Shown: positions 53,684 through 64,000 of the stretch, piece after piece
How positions within the stretch are numbered: the first letter of the stretch is position 1
Layout of the letters: every line of letters begins with the position of its first letter
Assembly (NCBI RefSeq): GCF_050948215.1
Contig: NW_027488565.1
Location: forward strand, 2,046,001 to 2,110,000
Reading direction: 5' to 3'
Length of the DNA stretch: 64,000 bases
Origin: Halictus rubicundus
Taxonomy: Eukaryota; Arthropoda; Insecta; Hymenoptera; Halictidae
The notes under the pieces: generated by a model
What the model was told of the DNA's origin: nothing
Databases searched by the model: none
The model's input: the letters and a program-made list of their open reading frames with translations, nothing else
Translations under genes and position numbers: made by a program

Positions 53684-53696
53684 ATTATTGGGTATG
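53684..53696 (+). repeat. Unpaired family C marker
   Basis: ATTATTGGGTATG stands here without an ATTATAGGG partner 187 bp to the left; the left side is AGAGACGATATTATAG-type sequence. It marks a junction that cut a family C block inside its marker pair. Family C markers continue to about 54,530. Confidence 0.75.
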
Positions 53697-54950
53697 ATAG
53701 AGGATAGGATGGGATTGAGGATAGGATAGGATAGTGGATAGGATAGGATAGAGCATACGATAGAGGATAGGATAGGATAGAGGATAGGACAGGATAGATC
53801 ATAGGATAGGATAGAGGATAGGATAGAGGATAGGATAGGACAGAGTATACGGTAGAGGATAGGATAGGATAGAGAATAGGATAAGACAGAGGATATGATA
53901 GGATAGAGGACAGGATAGAGGATTGGATAGGATAGAGGATAGGATACGATAAAGGATAGGATAGGATAGAGTATAGGACTGGATTGAGGATAGATAGGAT
54001 AGAGGGTAGAATAGGATAGAGGATAGGATAGCATAGAAGATAGGATACGATAGAGGATAGGATATGATAGAGGATAGGATAGGATATAAGATTGGATAGG
54101 ATAGAGGATAGGATAGGATAGGGGATAGGATAGGATAGAGGATAGGATAGGATAGAGGATAGGATAGATGATAGGATAGCATAGAGGATAGGATAGGATA
54201 GAGGATAGGACTGGATTGAGGGTAGCATAGAAGATAGGATAGGATAGAGGATAGGATAGCATTGAGGATAGGATAGGATAGTGGATAGGATAAGATAGAG
54301 GATAGGATAGAATAGAGTACAGGATAGGATATAGGATAAGATAGGATAGAGGATAGGATATGGTAGAGGATAAGATAGGATAGTTGATAGGATAAGATAG
54401 AGGATAGGATAGAATAGAGGACAGGATAGGATACAGGATAAGATAGGATAGAGGATAGGATAGGATAGAGGATAGGATAGGATAAAGGATAGAATAGGAA
54501 AGAGGATAGGATAGCATAGAGGATAGGATAGGATAGAGGATAGGATAGGATAGAGGATAGGATAGGATAGAGGATAGGATAGGATAGAGGATAGGATAGG
54601 ATAGAGGATAGGATAGGATAGAGGATAGGATAGGGTAGAGGATAGGATAGGATAGAGGATAGGATAGGATAGAGGATAGGATAGGATATGAGATTGAATA
54701 GGATAGAGGATAGGATAGGATAGAGGATAGGATAGGATAGAGGATGGGATAGAGGATTGGATAGGATAGAGGATAGGATAGGATAGAGGATAGGATACTA
54801 TAAGAGGATAGGATAGGATAGAGGATAGGATAGCATAGAGGATAGGATAGGATAGAGGATAGGACAGGATTGAGGATAGGATAGAGGATTGGATAGGATA
54901 GAAGATAGAACACGATAGAGGATAGGATATGATAGAGGATAGGATAGGAT

Positions 54951-55040
54951 AGAGGATTGGATAGGGGATTGGATAGGATAGAGGATTGGATAGGGGATTG
55001 GATAGGATAGAGCATTGGATAGGGGATTGGATAGGATAGA
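54951..55040 (+). repeat. 29-bp composite repeat, three units
   Basis: Same 12+17 unit as at 34,324, with starts GAGG, GAGG, GAGC, so same length and order of variants. The flanks (GAAGATAGAACACG to the left, GATAAGATAGGGCATACG to the right) are also shared with 34.3 kb. Confidence 0.75.
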
Positions 55041-55681
55041 GGATAGGATAAGATAGGGCATACGATAGAGGATAGGATAGGATAGAGGATAGGATAGGAT
55101 AGAGAATAGGATAGGATAGAGGATAGGATAGGATAGAGGATAGGATACGATAGAGGATAGGATATGATAGAGGGTAGCATAGAATAGAGGACAGGATAGG
55201 ATAGAGGATAAGATAGGATAGAGGATAGGATAGGATAGAGTATAGGATAGGATAGAGGATAGGATATGATAGAGGATAGGATAGAGGATTGGATAGGATA
55301 GAGGATTGGATAGGGGATTGGATAGGATAGAGGATAGGATAAGATAGGGCATACGATGGAGGATAGGATAGGATAGAGGATAGGATAGGATAGAGGATAG
55401 GATAGGATAGAGGATAGGATAGGATAGAGGATAGGATACGATAGAGGATAGGATAGGATAGAGGATAGGATTGGATTGAGGATAGACAGGATAGAGGATA
55501 TAATAGGATAGAGGATAGGATAGCATAGAGGATAGGATAGGATAGAGGATAGGACAGGATTGAGGATAGGATAGGATAAAGGATAAGGTAGGATACAGGA
55601 TAGAATACGATAGAGGATAGGATAGGATAGTGGATAAGATAGGATAGAGGAGAGGATAGGATAGTGGATAGGATAGGATAG

Positions 55682-55881
55682 ATTATAGGGTATGATAGAG
55701 GATAGGATAGGATAGAGGATAGAATAGGATAGAGGATAGGATAGGATAAAGGATAAGGTAGGATAGAGGATAGAATACGATAGAGGATAGGATAGGGCAG
55801 AGGATAGGATAGGATAGTGGATAAGATAGGACAGAGGAGAGGATAGGATAGAGGATAGGATACGATAGATTATTGGGTGTG
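55682..55881 (+). repeat. Family C marker pair, last copy
   Basis: ATTATAGGGTATG at 55682 and ATTATTGGGTGTG at 55869, spacing again 187 bp despite a private A-to-G change in the second marker. Confidence 0.8.
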
Positions 55882-58240
55882 ATAGAGGATAGGATGGGAT
55901 TGAGGATAGGATAGGATAGTGGATAGGATAGGATAGAGCATACGATAGAGGATAGGATAGGATAGATCATAGGATAGGATAGAGGATAGGATAGAGGATA
56001 GGAAAGGACAGAGCATACGGTAGAGGATAGGATAGGATAGAGAATAGGATAGGATAGAGGACAGGATAGAGGATTGGATAGGATAGAGGATAGGATACGA
56101 TAAAGGATAGGATAGGATAGAGTATAGGATTGGATTGAGGATAGATAGGATAGAGGGTAGAATAGGATAGAGGATAGGATAGCATAGAAGATAGGATACG
56201 ATAGAGGATAGGATATGATAGAGGATAGGATAGGATATAAGATTGGATAGGATAGAGGATAGGATAGGATAGAGGATAGGATATAATAGAGGATAGGATA
56301 GGATAGAGGATAGGATAGATGATAGGATAGCATAGAGGATAGGATAGGATAGAGGATAGGACTGGATTGAGGGTAGCATAGAAGATAGGATAGGATAGAG
56401 GATAGGATAGCATTGAGGATAGGATAGGATAGTGGATAGGATAAGATAGAGGATAGGATAGAATAGAGTACAGGATAGGATATAGGATAAGATAGGATAG
56501 AGGATAGGATATGGTAGAGGATAAGATAGGATAGTTGATAGGATAAGATAGAGGATAGGATAGAATAGAGGACAGGATAGGATAGAGGATAAGATAGGAT
56601 AGAGGATAGGATAGGATAGAGGATAGGATAGGATAAAGGATAGAATAGGAAAGAGGATAGGATAGCATAGAGGATAGGATAGGATAGAGGATAGGATAGG
56701 ATAGAGGATAGGATAGGATAGAGGATAGGATAGGATAGAGGATAGGATAGGATAGAGGATAGGATAGGATAGAGGATAGGATAGGATATGAGATTGAATA
56801 GGATAGAGGATAGGATAGGATAGAGGATAGGATAGGATAGAGGATAGGATAGAGGATTGGATAGGATACAGGATAGGATACAATAGAGTATAGGATTGGA
56901 TTGAGGATAGGATAGGATAGAGGATAGAATAGGATAGAGAATAGGATAGGATTGAGGAGAGGATAGGATAGAGGATAGGATAGGATAGAGGATAGGATAG
57001 GATAGAGGATAGGGTAGAGGATAGGATAGAGGATAGGATAGGATAGGATAGAGGATAGAAGAGACGATATTATAGAGGAAAGGACAGGATAGAGAATAGG
57101 ATAGGATGGAGGATAGGATAGAGGATAGGATACGATAAGAGGATAAGATAGGATAGAGGATAGGATAGGATTGAGGATAGGATAGGATAGGGGATATGAT
57201 ATGATAGATGATAGGATAGGATAGAGGATAGGATAGAGGATAGGATAGGATAGAGGATAGGATAGGATAGAGAATAGGATACGATAAGAGGATAGGATAG
57301 GATAGAGGATAGGATAGGATTGAGGATAGGATAGGATAGAGGATAGGATATGATAGATGATAGGATAGGATAGAGGATAGGATAGAGGATAGGATAGGAT
57401 AGAGGATAGGATAGGATAGAGGATAGGATAGGATAGACGATACGATAGGATAGGGGATAGGATATGATAGATGATAGGATAGGATAGAGGATAGAGGATA
57501 GGATAGGATAGGATTGAGGATAGGATAGGATTGAGGATAGGATAGGATTGAGGATAGGATAGGAATGAGGATAGGATAGGATTGAGGATAGGATACGATA
57601 GAAGATAGCATACGATAGAGGATAGGATATGATAGAGGATAGGATAGGATATGAGATTGAATAGGATAGAGGATAGGATAGGATAGAGGATAGGATAGGA
57701 TAGAGGATAGGATAGAGGATTGGATAGGATAGAGGATTGGATAGGATAGAGGATAGGATACGATAGAGGATAGGATACAATAGAGTATAGGATTGGATTG
57801 AGGATAGGATAGGATAGGATAGAGGATAGGATAGGATAGGATAGAGGATAGAAGAGACGATATTATAGAGGAAAGGATAGGATAGAGAATAGGATAGGAT
57901 GGAGGATAGGATAGAGGATAGGATACTATAAGAGGATAGGATAGGATAGAGGATAGGATAGGATTGAGGATAGGATAGGATAGAGGATATGATATGATAG
58001 ATGATAGGATAGGATAGAGGATAGGATAGGATAGAGGATAGGATAGGATAGAGGATAGGATGGGATAGAGGATAGGATAGGATAGACGATAGGATAGGAT
58101 AGAGGATAGGATATGATAGATGATAGGATAGGATAGAGGATAGGATAGGATAGGATTGAGGATAGGATAGGAGAGAGGATAGGATAGGATAGAGGATAGG
58201 ATAGGATAGGATAGAGGATAGAAGAGACGATATTATAGAG

Positions 58241-60074
58241 GAAAGGATAGGATAGAGAATAGGATAGGATGGAGGATAGGATAGAGGATAGGATACTATA
58301 AGAGGATAGGATAGGATTGAGGATAGGATAGGAATGAAGATAGGATAGGATTGAGGATAGGATAGGGGATTGGATAGGATGGAGGATCGGACAGGATGGA
58401 GGATAGGATAGGATAGGATTGAGGATAAGATAGGATAGAGGATAGGATAGGATAGAGTATAGGACTGGATAGAGGATAGGATAGAGGATAAGATAGGATA
58501 GAGGATAAGATAGGATTGAGGATAGGATAGGATTCAGGAGAGGATAGGATAGAGGATAGGATAGGATAGAGGATACGATATTATGGGGGATAGGATAGGA
58601 TAGAGGATAGGATAGGATAGAGGATAGAATTGCGGATAGGATAGGATAGGGGATAGGATAGGATAGAGGATAGGATATGATAGAGGATAGGATAGGATAG
58701 AGGATAGGATACGATAGAAGATACGATATTATATAGGGGAGGATAGGATAGAGAATGGGATAGGATAGAAGATACTATATTATAGGGGAAATGATAGGGT
58801 AGAGGATAGGATAGGACAAAGGATATAATAGGGGATTGGATAGGATAGAGGATAGAATACGATAGAGGATAGGATAGGATAGAGGATAGGATAGGATAGA
58901 GGATAGGATAGGATAGAGGATAGGATAGGATAGAGGATACGTTAGGATAGAGGGTAGGATAGGATAGAGGGTAGGATAGGATAGAGGATACGATAGAGGA
59001 TTGGATAGGATAGAGGATAGGATACGATAGTGAATAGGATAGGATAGGATAGAGAATAGGATTGGATAGATGATATTACAGGATAGAGGATAGGATAGGA
59101 TAGAGGATACCATATTATGGAGGATAGTATAGGATAGACGATAGGATAGGATAGAGGAAAGAATTGCGGATTGGATAGCATAGAGGATAGGATATGATAG
59201 AGGATAGGATAGGATTGAGGATAGGATAGGATAGAGGATAGGATAGGATAGAGGATAGGATAGAGGATAGGATAGGATAGGATAGAAGATATTATAGGAT
59301 AGAGGATAGGATTGAATTGAGGATAGGATAGGATAGAGGATAGGATAGGATAGAGGATAGGATAGGATAGAGGATACGATAGGATAGAGGATAGGATAGG
59401 ATAGAGGATAGGATAGGATAGAGGATAGGATAGAGGATAGGATAGAGGATAGGATAGAGGATAGGATAGAGGATAGGATAGAGGATAGGATAGGATAGGA
59501 TAGAGGATATTATAGGATAGAGGATAGGATTGAATTGAGGATAGGATTGGATAGAGGATAGGATAGGATAGAGAATTGGATAGGATAGTTGATAGGATAG
59601 GATAGCGGATAGGATAGGGGATTGATAGGATAGAGATTAGGATGGGATAGAGGATAGGATAGGATAGAGGATAGGATAGGATAGAGGATAGGATAGGATA
59701 GAGAATAGGATAGGATAGAGGGTAGGTTAGGATAGAGGATAGGATAGAGGATAGGATAGAGGATAGGATAGGATAGGATAGAGAATAGGATAGGATACAT
59801 GGTATTATAGGTTAGAGGATAGGATAGGGTAGAGGATAGAATACAGGATTGGATAGGATAGAGGATAGGAAACGATAGAGGATAGGATAGGATAGAGTAT
59901 AGGATTGGATTGAGGATAGGATAGGATAGAGGATAGAATAGGATAGAGGATAGGATAGGATAGAGGATAGGATAGGATACATGGTATTATAGGGTAGAGG
60001 ATAGGATAGGGTAGAGGATAGGATAGGGGATTGGATAGGATAGAGGATAGGATAGGATAGAGCATACGATAGTG
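58241..60074 (+). repeat. 1.83-1.90 kb HOR duplication, copy 1
   Basis: From GAAAGGATAG (58241, partner 60075) the offset to copy 2 runs 1,834, then 1,902 after CCATATTATGG, 1,914 after the 12-mer cluster and 1,897 near CATGGTATTATAGG. Both copies share the private variants ACGTTAGG and ATTATAGGTTAG, so they are each other's closest relatives. It contains N core copy 6 (58,728-59,120), which lacks 68 bp. Confidence 0.85.
58728..59120 (+). repeat. Family N HOR core, copy 6 (68 bp short)
   Basis: ATTATATAGGGG at 58728 to CCATATTATGG at 59110 is 382 bp. The GATATGACAGAGG and GAATTGAGGCTAGG units are gone, replaced by plain 17-mers, with a net loss of four units. Confidence 0.8.
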
Positions 60075-61974
60075 GAAAGGATAGGATAGAGAATAGGATA
60101 GGATGGAGGATAGGATAGAGGATAGGATACTATAAGAGGATAGGATAGGATTGAGGATAGGATAGGAATGAAGATAGGATAAGATTGAGGATAGGATAGG
60201 GGATTGGATAGGATGGAGGATCGGACAGGATGGAGGATAGGATAGGATAGGATTGAGGATAAGATAGGATAGAGGATAGGATAGGATAGAGTATAGGACT
60301 GGATAGAGGATAGGATAGAGGATAAGATAGGATAGAGGATAAGATAGGATTGAGGATAGGATAGGATTCAGGAGAGGATAGGATAGAGGATAGGATAGGA
60401 TAGAGGATACGATATTATGGGGGATAGGATAGGATAGAGGATAGGATAGGATAGAGGATAGAATTGCGGATAGGATAGGATAGGGGATAGGATAGGATAG
60501 AGGATAGGATATGATAAAGGATAGGATAGGATAGAGGATAGGATACGATAGAAGATACGATATTATATAGGGGAGGATAGGATAGAGAATGGGATAGGAT
60601 AGAAGATACTATATTATAGGGGAAATGATAGGGTAGAGGATAGGATAGGACAAAGGATATAATAGGGGATTGGATAGGATAGAGGATAGAATACGATAGA
60701 GGATAGGATAGGATAGAGGATAGGATAGGATAGAGGATAGGATAGGATAGAGGATAGGATATGACAGAGGATAGGATAGGATTGAGGATAGGATAGGATA
60801 GAGGATAGGATAGAATTGAGGCTAGGATAGGATAGAGGATACGTTAGGATAGAGGGTAGGATAGGATAGAGGGTAGGATAGGATAGAGGATACGATAGAG
60901 GATTGGATAGGATAGAGGATAGGATACGATAGTGAATAGGATAGGATAGGATAGAGAATAGGATTGGATAGATGATATTACAGGATAGAGGATAGGATAG
61001 GATAGAGGATACCATATTATGGAGGATAGGATAGGATAGACGATAGGATAGGATAGAGGAAAGAATTGCGGATTGGATAGCATAGAGGATAGGATATGAT
61101 AGAGGATAGGATAGGATTGAGGATAGGATAGGATAGAGGATAGGATAGGATAGAGGATAGGATAGAGGATAGGATAGAGGATAGGATAGGATAGGATAGA
61201 AGATATTATAGGATAGAGGATAGGATTGAATTGAGGATAGGATAGGATAGAGGATAGGATAGGATAGAGGATAGGATAGGATAGAGGATACGATAGGATA
61301 GAGGATAGGATAGGATAGAGGATAGGATAGGATAGAGGATAGGATAGAGGATAGGATAGAGGATAGGATAGAGGATAGGATAGAGGATAGGATAGAGGAT
61401 AGGATAGGATAGGATAGAGGATATTATAGGATAGAGGATAGGATTGAATTGAGGATAGGATTGGATAGAGGATAGGATAGGATAGAGAATTGGATAGGAT
61501 AGTTGATAGGATAGGATAGCGGATAGGATAGGGGATTGATAGGATAGAGATTAGGATGGGATAGAGGATAGGATAGGATAGAGGATAGGATAGGATAGAG
61601 AATAGGATAGGATAGAGGGTAGGTTAGGATAGAGGATAGGATAGAGGATAGGATAGAGGATAGGATAGGATAGGATAGAGAATAGGATAGGATACATGGT
61701 ATTATAGGTTAGAGGATAGGATAGGGTAGAGGATAGAATACAGGATTGGATAGGATAGAGGATAGGAAACGATAGAGGATAGGATAGGATAGAGTATAGG
61801 ATTGGATTGAGGATAGGATAGGATAGAGGATAGAATAGGATAGAGGATAGGATAGGATAGAGGATAGGATAGGATACATGGTATTATAGGGTAGAGGATA
61901 GGATAGGGTAGAGGATAGGATAGGGGATTGGATAGGATAGAGGATAGGATAGGATAGAGCATACGATAGTGGAT
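60075..61974 (+). repeat. 1.83-1.90 kb HOR duplication, copy 2
   Basis: The join is visible at 60,071-60,080. AGTGG from the end of copy 1 runs directly into GAAAGGATAGG from the start of the unit, with no intervening sequence. The usual AGTGGATAGG continuation is found at 61,970. This copy has a full N core (copy 7). Confidence 0.85.
60562..61022 (+). repeat. Family N HOR core, copy 7
   Basis: ATTATATAGGGG at 60562, CCATATTATGG at 61012, spacing 450 bp. It retains the GATATGACAG and GAATTGAGGCTAGG units lost from its neighbour at 58.7 kb. Confidence 0.82.
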
Positions 61975-62183
61975 AGGATAGGATAGAGGACAGGATAGGA
62001 TAGAGTATATTATTGGATTGAGGATAGGATAGGATAGTGGATAGGATAAGATAGAGGATAGGATAGAATAGAGTACAGGATAGGATAGAGGATAGGATAC
62101 AGGATTGGATAGGACAGAGGATAGGATAGGATAGAGCATACGATAGTGGATAGGATAGGATAGAGGATAGGATAGGATAGAGA

Positions 62184-62195
62184 ATATTATAATAT
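62184..62195. repeat. Perfect 12-bp AT palindrome, site 4
   Basis: ATATTATAATAT, same flanks as the other three sites. Confidence 0.85.
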
Positions 62196-62512
62196 AGAAG
62201 ATAGGATAGGATAGAGGATAGGATAGAGGATTGGATAGGATAGAGGATAGGATACGATAGAGGATAGGATAGGATAGAGTATAGGATTGGATTGAGGATA
62301 GGATAGGATAGTGGATAGGATAAGATAGAGGGTAGGATAGAATAGAGGACATGATAGGATAGTGGATAGGACACGATAGAAGATACGATATTATAGAGGA
62401 AAGGATAGGATAGAGGATAGGATATGATAGAGGATAGGATAGGATAGAGGATAGGATAGGATAGAGGATAGGATAGGATAGACGATAGGATAGGATAGAG
62501 GATAGGATATGA

Positions 62513-63385
62513 TAGTGGATAGGATAGGATAGAGGATAGGATAGGATAGAGGATAGGATAGGATAGAGGATAGGATAGAGGATAGGATAGAGGATAGGAT
62601 AGAGGATAGGATAGGATAGGATAGAGGATAGGATAGGATAGGATAGAGGATATTATAGGATAGAGGATAGGATTGAATTGAGGATAGGATTGGATAGAGG
62701 ATAGGATAGGATAGAGAATTGGATAGGATAGTTGATAGGATAGGATAGCGGATAGGATAGGGGATTGATAGGATAGAGATTAGGATGGGATAGAGGATAG
62801 GATAGGATAGAGGATAGGATAGGATAGAGGATAGGATAGGATAGAGAATAGGATAGGATAGAGGGTAGGTTAGGATAGAGGATACGATAGAGGATTGGAT
62901 AGGATAGAGGATAGGATACGATAGTGAATAGGATAGGATAGGATAGAGAATAGGATTGGATAGATGATATTACAGGATAGAGGATAGGATAGGATAGAGG
63001 ATACCATATTATGGAGGATAGGATAGGATAGACGATAGGATAGGATAGAGGAAAGAATTGCGGATTGGATAGCATAGAGGATAGGATATGATAGAGGATA
63101 GGATAGGATTGAGGATAGGATAGGATAGAGGATAGGATAGGATAGAGGATAGGATAGAGGATAGGATAGGATAGGATAGAAGATATTATAGGATAGAGGA
63201 TAGGATTGAATTGAGGATAGGATAGGATAGAGGATAGGATAGGATAGAGGATAGGATAGGATAGGATAGAGGATAGGATAGGATAGAGGATAGGATAGGA
63301 TAGAGGATAGGATAGGATAGAGGATAGGATAGGATAGAGGATAGGATAGGATAGAGGATAGGATAGGATAGAGGATAGGATAGGA
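62513..63385 (+). repeat. 856-bp shortened N HOR, copy 1
   Basis: GATATTATAGG 62649/63505, GAATTGCGG 63055/63911 and CCATATTATGG 63004/63860 all give an offset of 856 bp, and 873 bp at TAGTGG (62513/63386). Inside, a GAGGGTAGGTTAGG unit runs straight into GATACGATAGAGGATTGG. In longer copies these two stretches lie far apart. Confidence 0.82.
63004..63014. repeat. CCATATTATGG inverted repeat (one of nine)
   Basis: CCATA-T-TATGG is an 11-bp inverted repeat with a one-base centre. Sites start at 28731, 37193, 46512, 49771, 52220, 59110, 61012, 63004 and 63860, once per family N copy, with no mutated version found. The CC(A/T)nGG shape recalls a CArG box but is one base too long, so I do not call it one. 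Confidence 0.85.
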
Positions 63386-64000
63386 TAGTGGATAGGATAG
63401 GATAGAGGATAGGATAGGATAGAGGATAGGATAGAGGATAGGATAGAGGATAGGATAGAGGATAGGATAGGATAGGATAGAGGATAGGATAGGATAGGAT
63501 AGAGGATATTATAGGATAGAGGATAGGATTGAATTGAGGATAGGATTGGATAGAGGATAGGATAGGATAGAGAATTGGATAGGATAGTTGATAGGATAGG
63601 ATAGCGGATAGGATAGGGGATTGATAGGATAGAGATTAGGATGGGATAGAGGATAGGATAGGATAGAGGATAGGATAGGATAGAGGATAGGATAGGATAG
63701 AGAATAGGATAGGATAGAGGGTAGGTTAGGATAGAGGATACGATAGAGGATTGGATAGGGTAGAGGATAGGATACGATAGTGAATAGGATAGGATAGGAT
63801 AGAGAATAGGATTGGATAGATGATATTACAGGATAGAGGATAGGATAGGATAGAGGATACCATATTATGGAGGATAGGATAGGATAGACGATAGGATAGG
63901 ATAGAGGAAAGAATTGCGGATTGGATAGCATAGAGGATAGGATATGATAGAGGATAGGATAGGATTGAGGATAGGATAGGATAGAGGATAGGATAGGATA
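63386..64000 (+). repeat. 856-bp shortened N HOR, copy 2, cut by window end
   Basis: Same order as the preceding copy with the same internal GAGGGTAGG join, one private change (GGATTGGATAGGGTAGAGG near 63,750), and CCATATTATGG at 63860. Whether further copies follow cannot be seen. Confidence 0.82.

Larger units (their letters stand above)
1..64000 (+). repeat. GGATA-based satellite array filling the window
   Basis: Every part of the window is made of the pentamer GGATA with GA punctuation. Units are (GGATA)2GA = 12 bp, (GGATA)3GA = 17 bp (dominant) and (GGATA)4GA = 22 bp, with scattered substitutions such as GGATTGG, GATACGATAG, GGATAAGATAGG, GGACAGG and GGGTAGG. I found no run of non-repeat sequence long enough to hold a gene, and no tRNA-, rRNA- or transposon-like segment. 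The plus strand is about four-fifths purine and nearly devoid of C. The array starts before base 1 and continues past base 64000. This fits a eukaryotic heterochromatic satellite; I do not recognise the family or host. Sure of the repeat nature, unsure of location and function. Confidence 0.98.

Noticed and set aside
1..64000. Telomeric array
   Set aside because: Telomere words such as TTAGG or TTAGGG occur only as isolated variants (for example GGTTAGG). There is no run of them, and the GA punctuation and HORs do not fit a telomerase product.
1..64000. CRISPR array
   Set aside because: Repeats are continuous with no unique spacers between them, unit length is 12-22 bp, and there are no cas-like frames.
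1..64000. Known human-type GGAAT satellites or Bkm-type (GATA)n
   Set aside because: The core here is GGATA with GA punctuation, not GGAAT, and GATA is never iterated as a pure tetramer for any length.
1..64000. A new defence, biosynthetic or other gene-based system
   Set aside because: I looked on both strands for any non-repeat stretch and found none. Only the repeat architecture itself is of interest.

Overview
The whole 64 kb window is one uninterrupted satellite array. I see no gene, RNA gene, transposon, CRISPR array or stretch of unique sequence in it. The basic word is the pentamer GGATA, grouped in twos, threes or fours and punctuated by GA. This gives 12-, 17- and 22-bp units, of which the 17-mer GGATAGGATAGGATAGA is by far the commonest. 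The plus strand has almost no C (the 17-mer is 7 G, 7 A, 3 T, 0 C). The array is already running at base 1 and still running at base 64000, so both ends lie outside the window.

Organism: tens of kilobases of short-period satellite with layered higher-order repeats (HORs) point to eukaryotic heterochromatin, such as pericentromeric, subtelomeric, sex-chromosome or B-chromosome sequence. It is not a bacterial or viral pattern. I do not recognise the satellite, and the sequence does not name a species. It is not TTAGG/TTAGGG telomere, not the GGAAT-type human satellites, and not a pure (GATA)n tract.

Layout. Variant units act as markers and divide the array into families. Family A (about 1-25,600) has TATGAGATTGG, TACGATATAGCATACG and GGGTTTGAA markers and is built from reused segments of 0.5-3 kb, including a nearly identical 1,933-bp tandem duplication (10,561-14,452). 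Around 25.6-28.2 kb, and again near 33-34, 47-49, 53 and 57-58 kb, is a mixed family with AGAGACGATATTATAG markers and a perfect AT palindrome. Family N (28.2-29.8, 36-38.4, 45.4-47, 49.1-52.8 and 58.2-64 kb) is a HOR with seven full or shortened copies plus two strongly shortened ones. Family C (34.2-35.9, 38.4-45.4 and 53.6-57 kb) carries paired ATTATAGGG/ATTATTGGG markers exactly 187 bp apart and a large duplication of about 3.7 kb period. A 2.8-3.3 kb piece of family A is reinserted at 30.3-33.1 kb, inside family N/C territory.

The long open frames on the minus strand (up to 1,470 codons) follow from the repeat. The minus-strand unit TCTATCCTATCCTATCC has no stop in any frame and, because 17 is not a multiple of 3, gives the same 17-residue peptide in all three. 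The plus strand has TAG in all three frames within each 17-bp unit. Nothing here works as an operon or pathway. What can be read is the history of the array: 17- and 12-bp slippage, unequal exchange at shared variants, and segmental duplication. All coordinates and offsets were aligned by eye; HOR edges can be off by one or two units.
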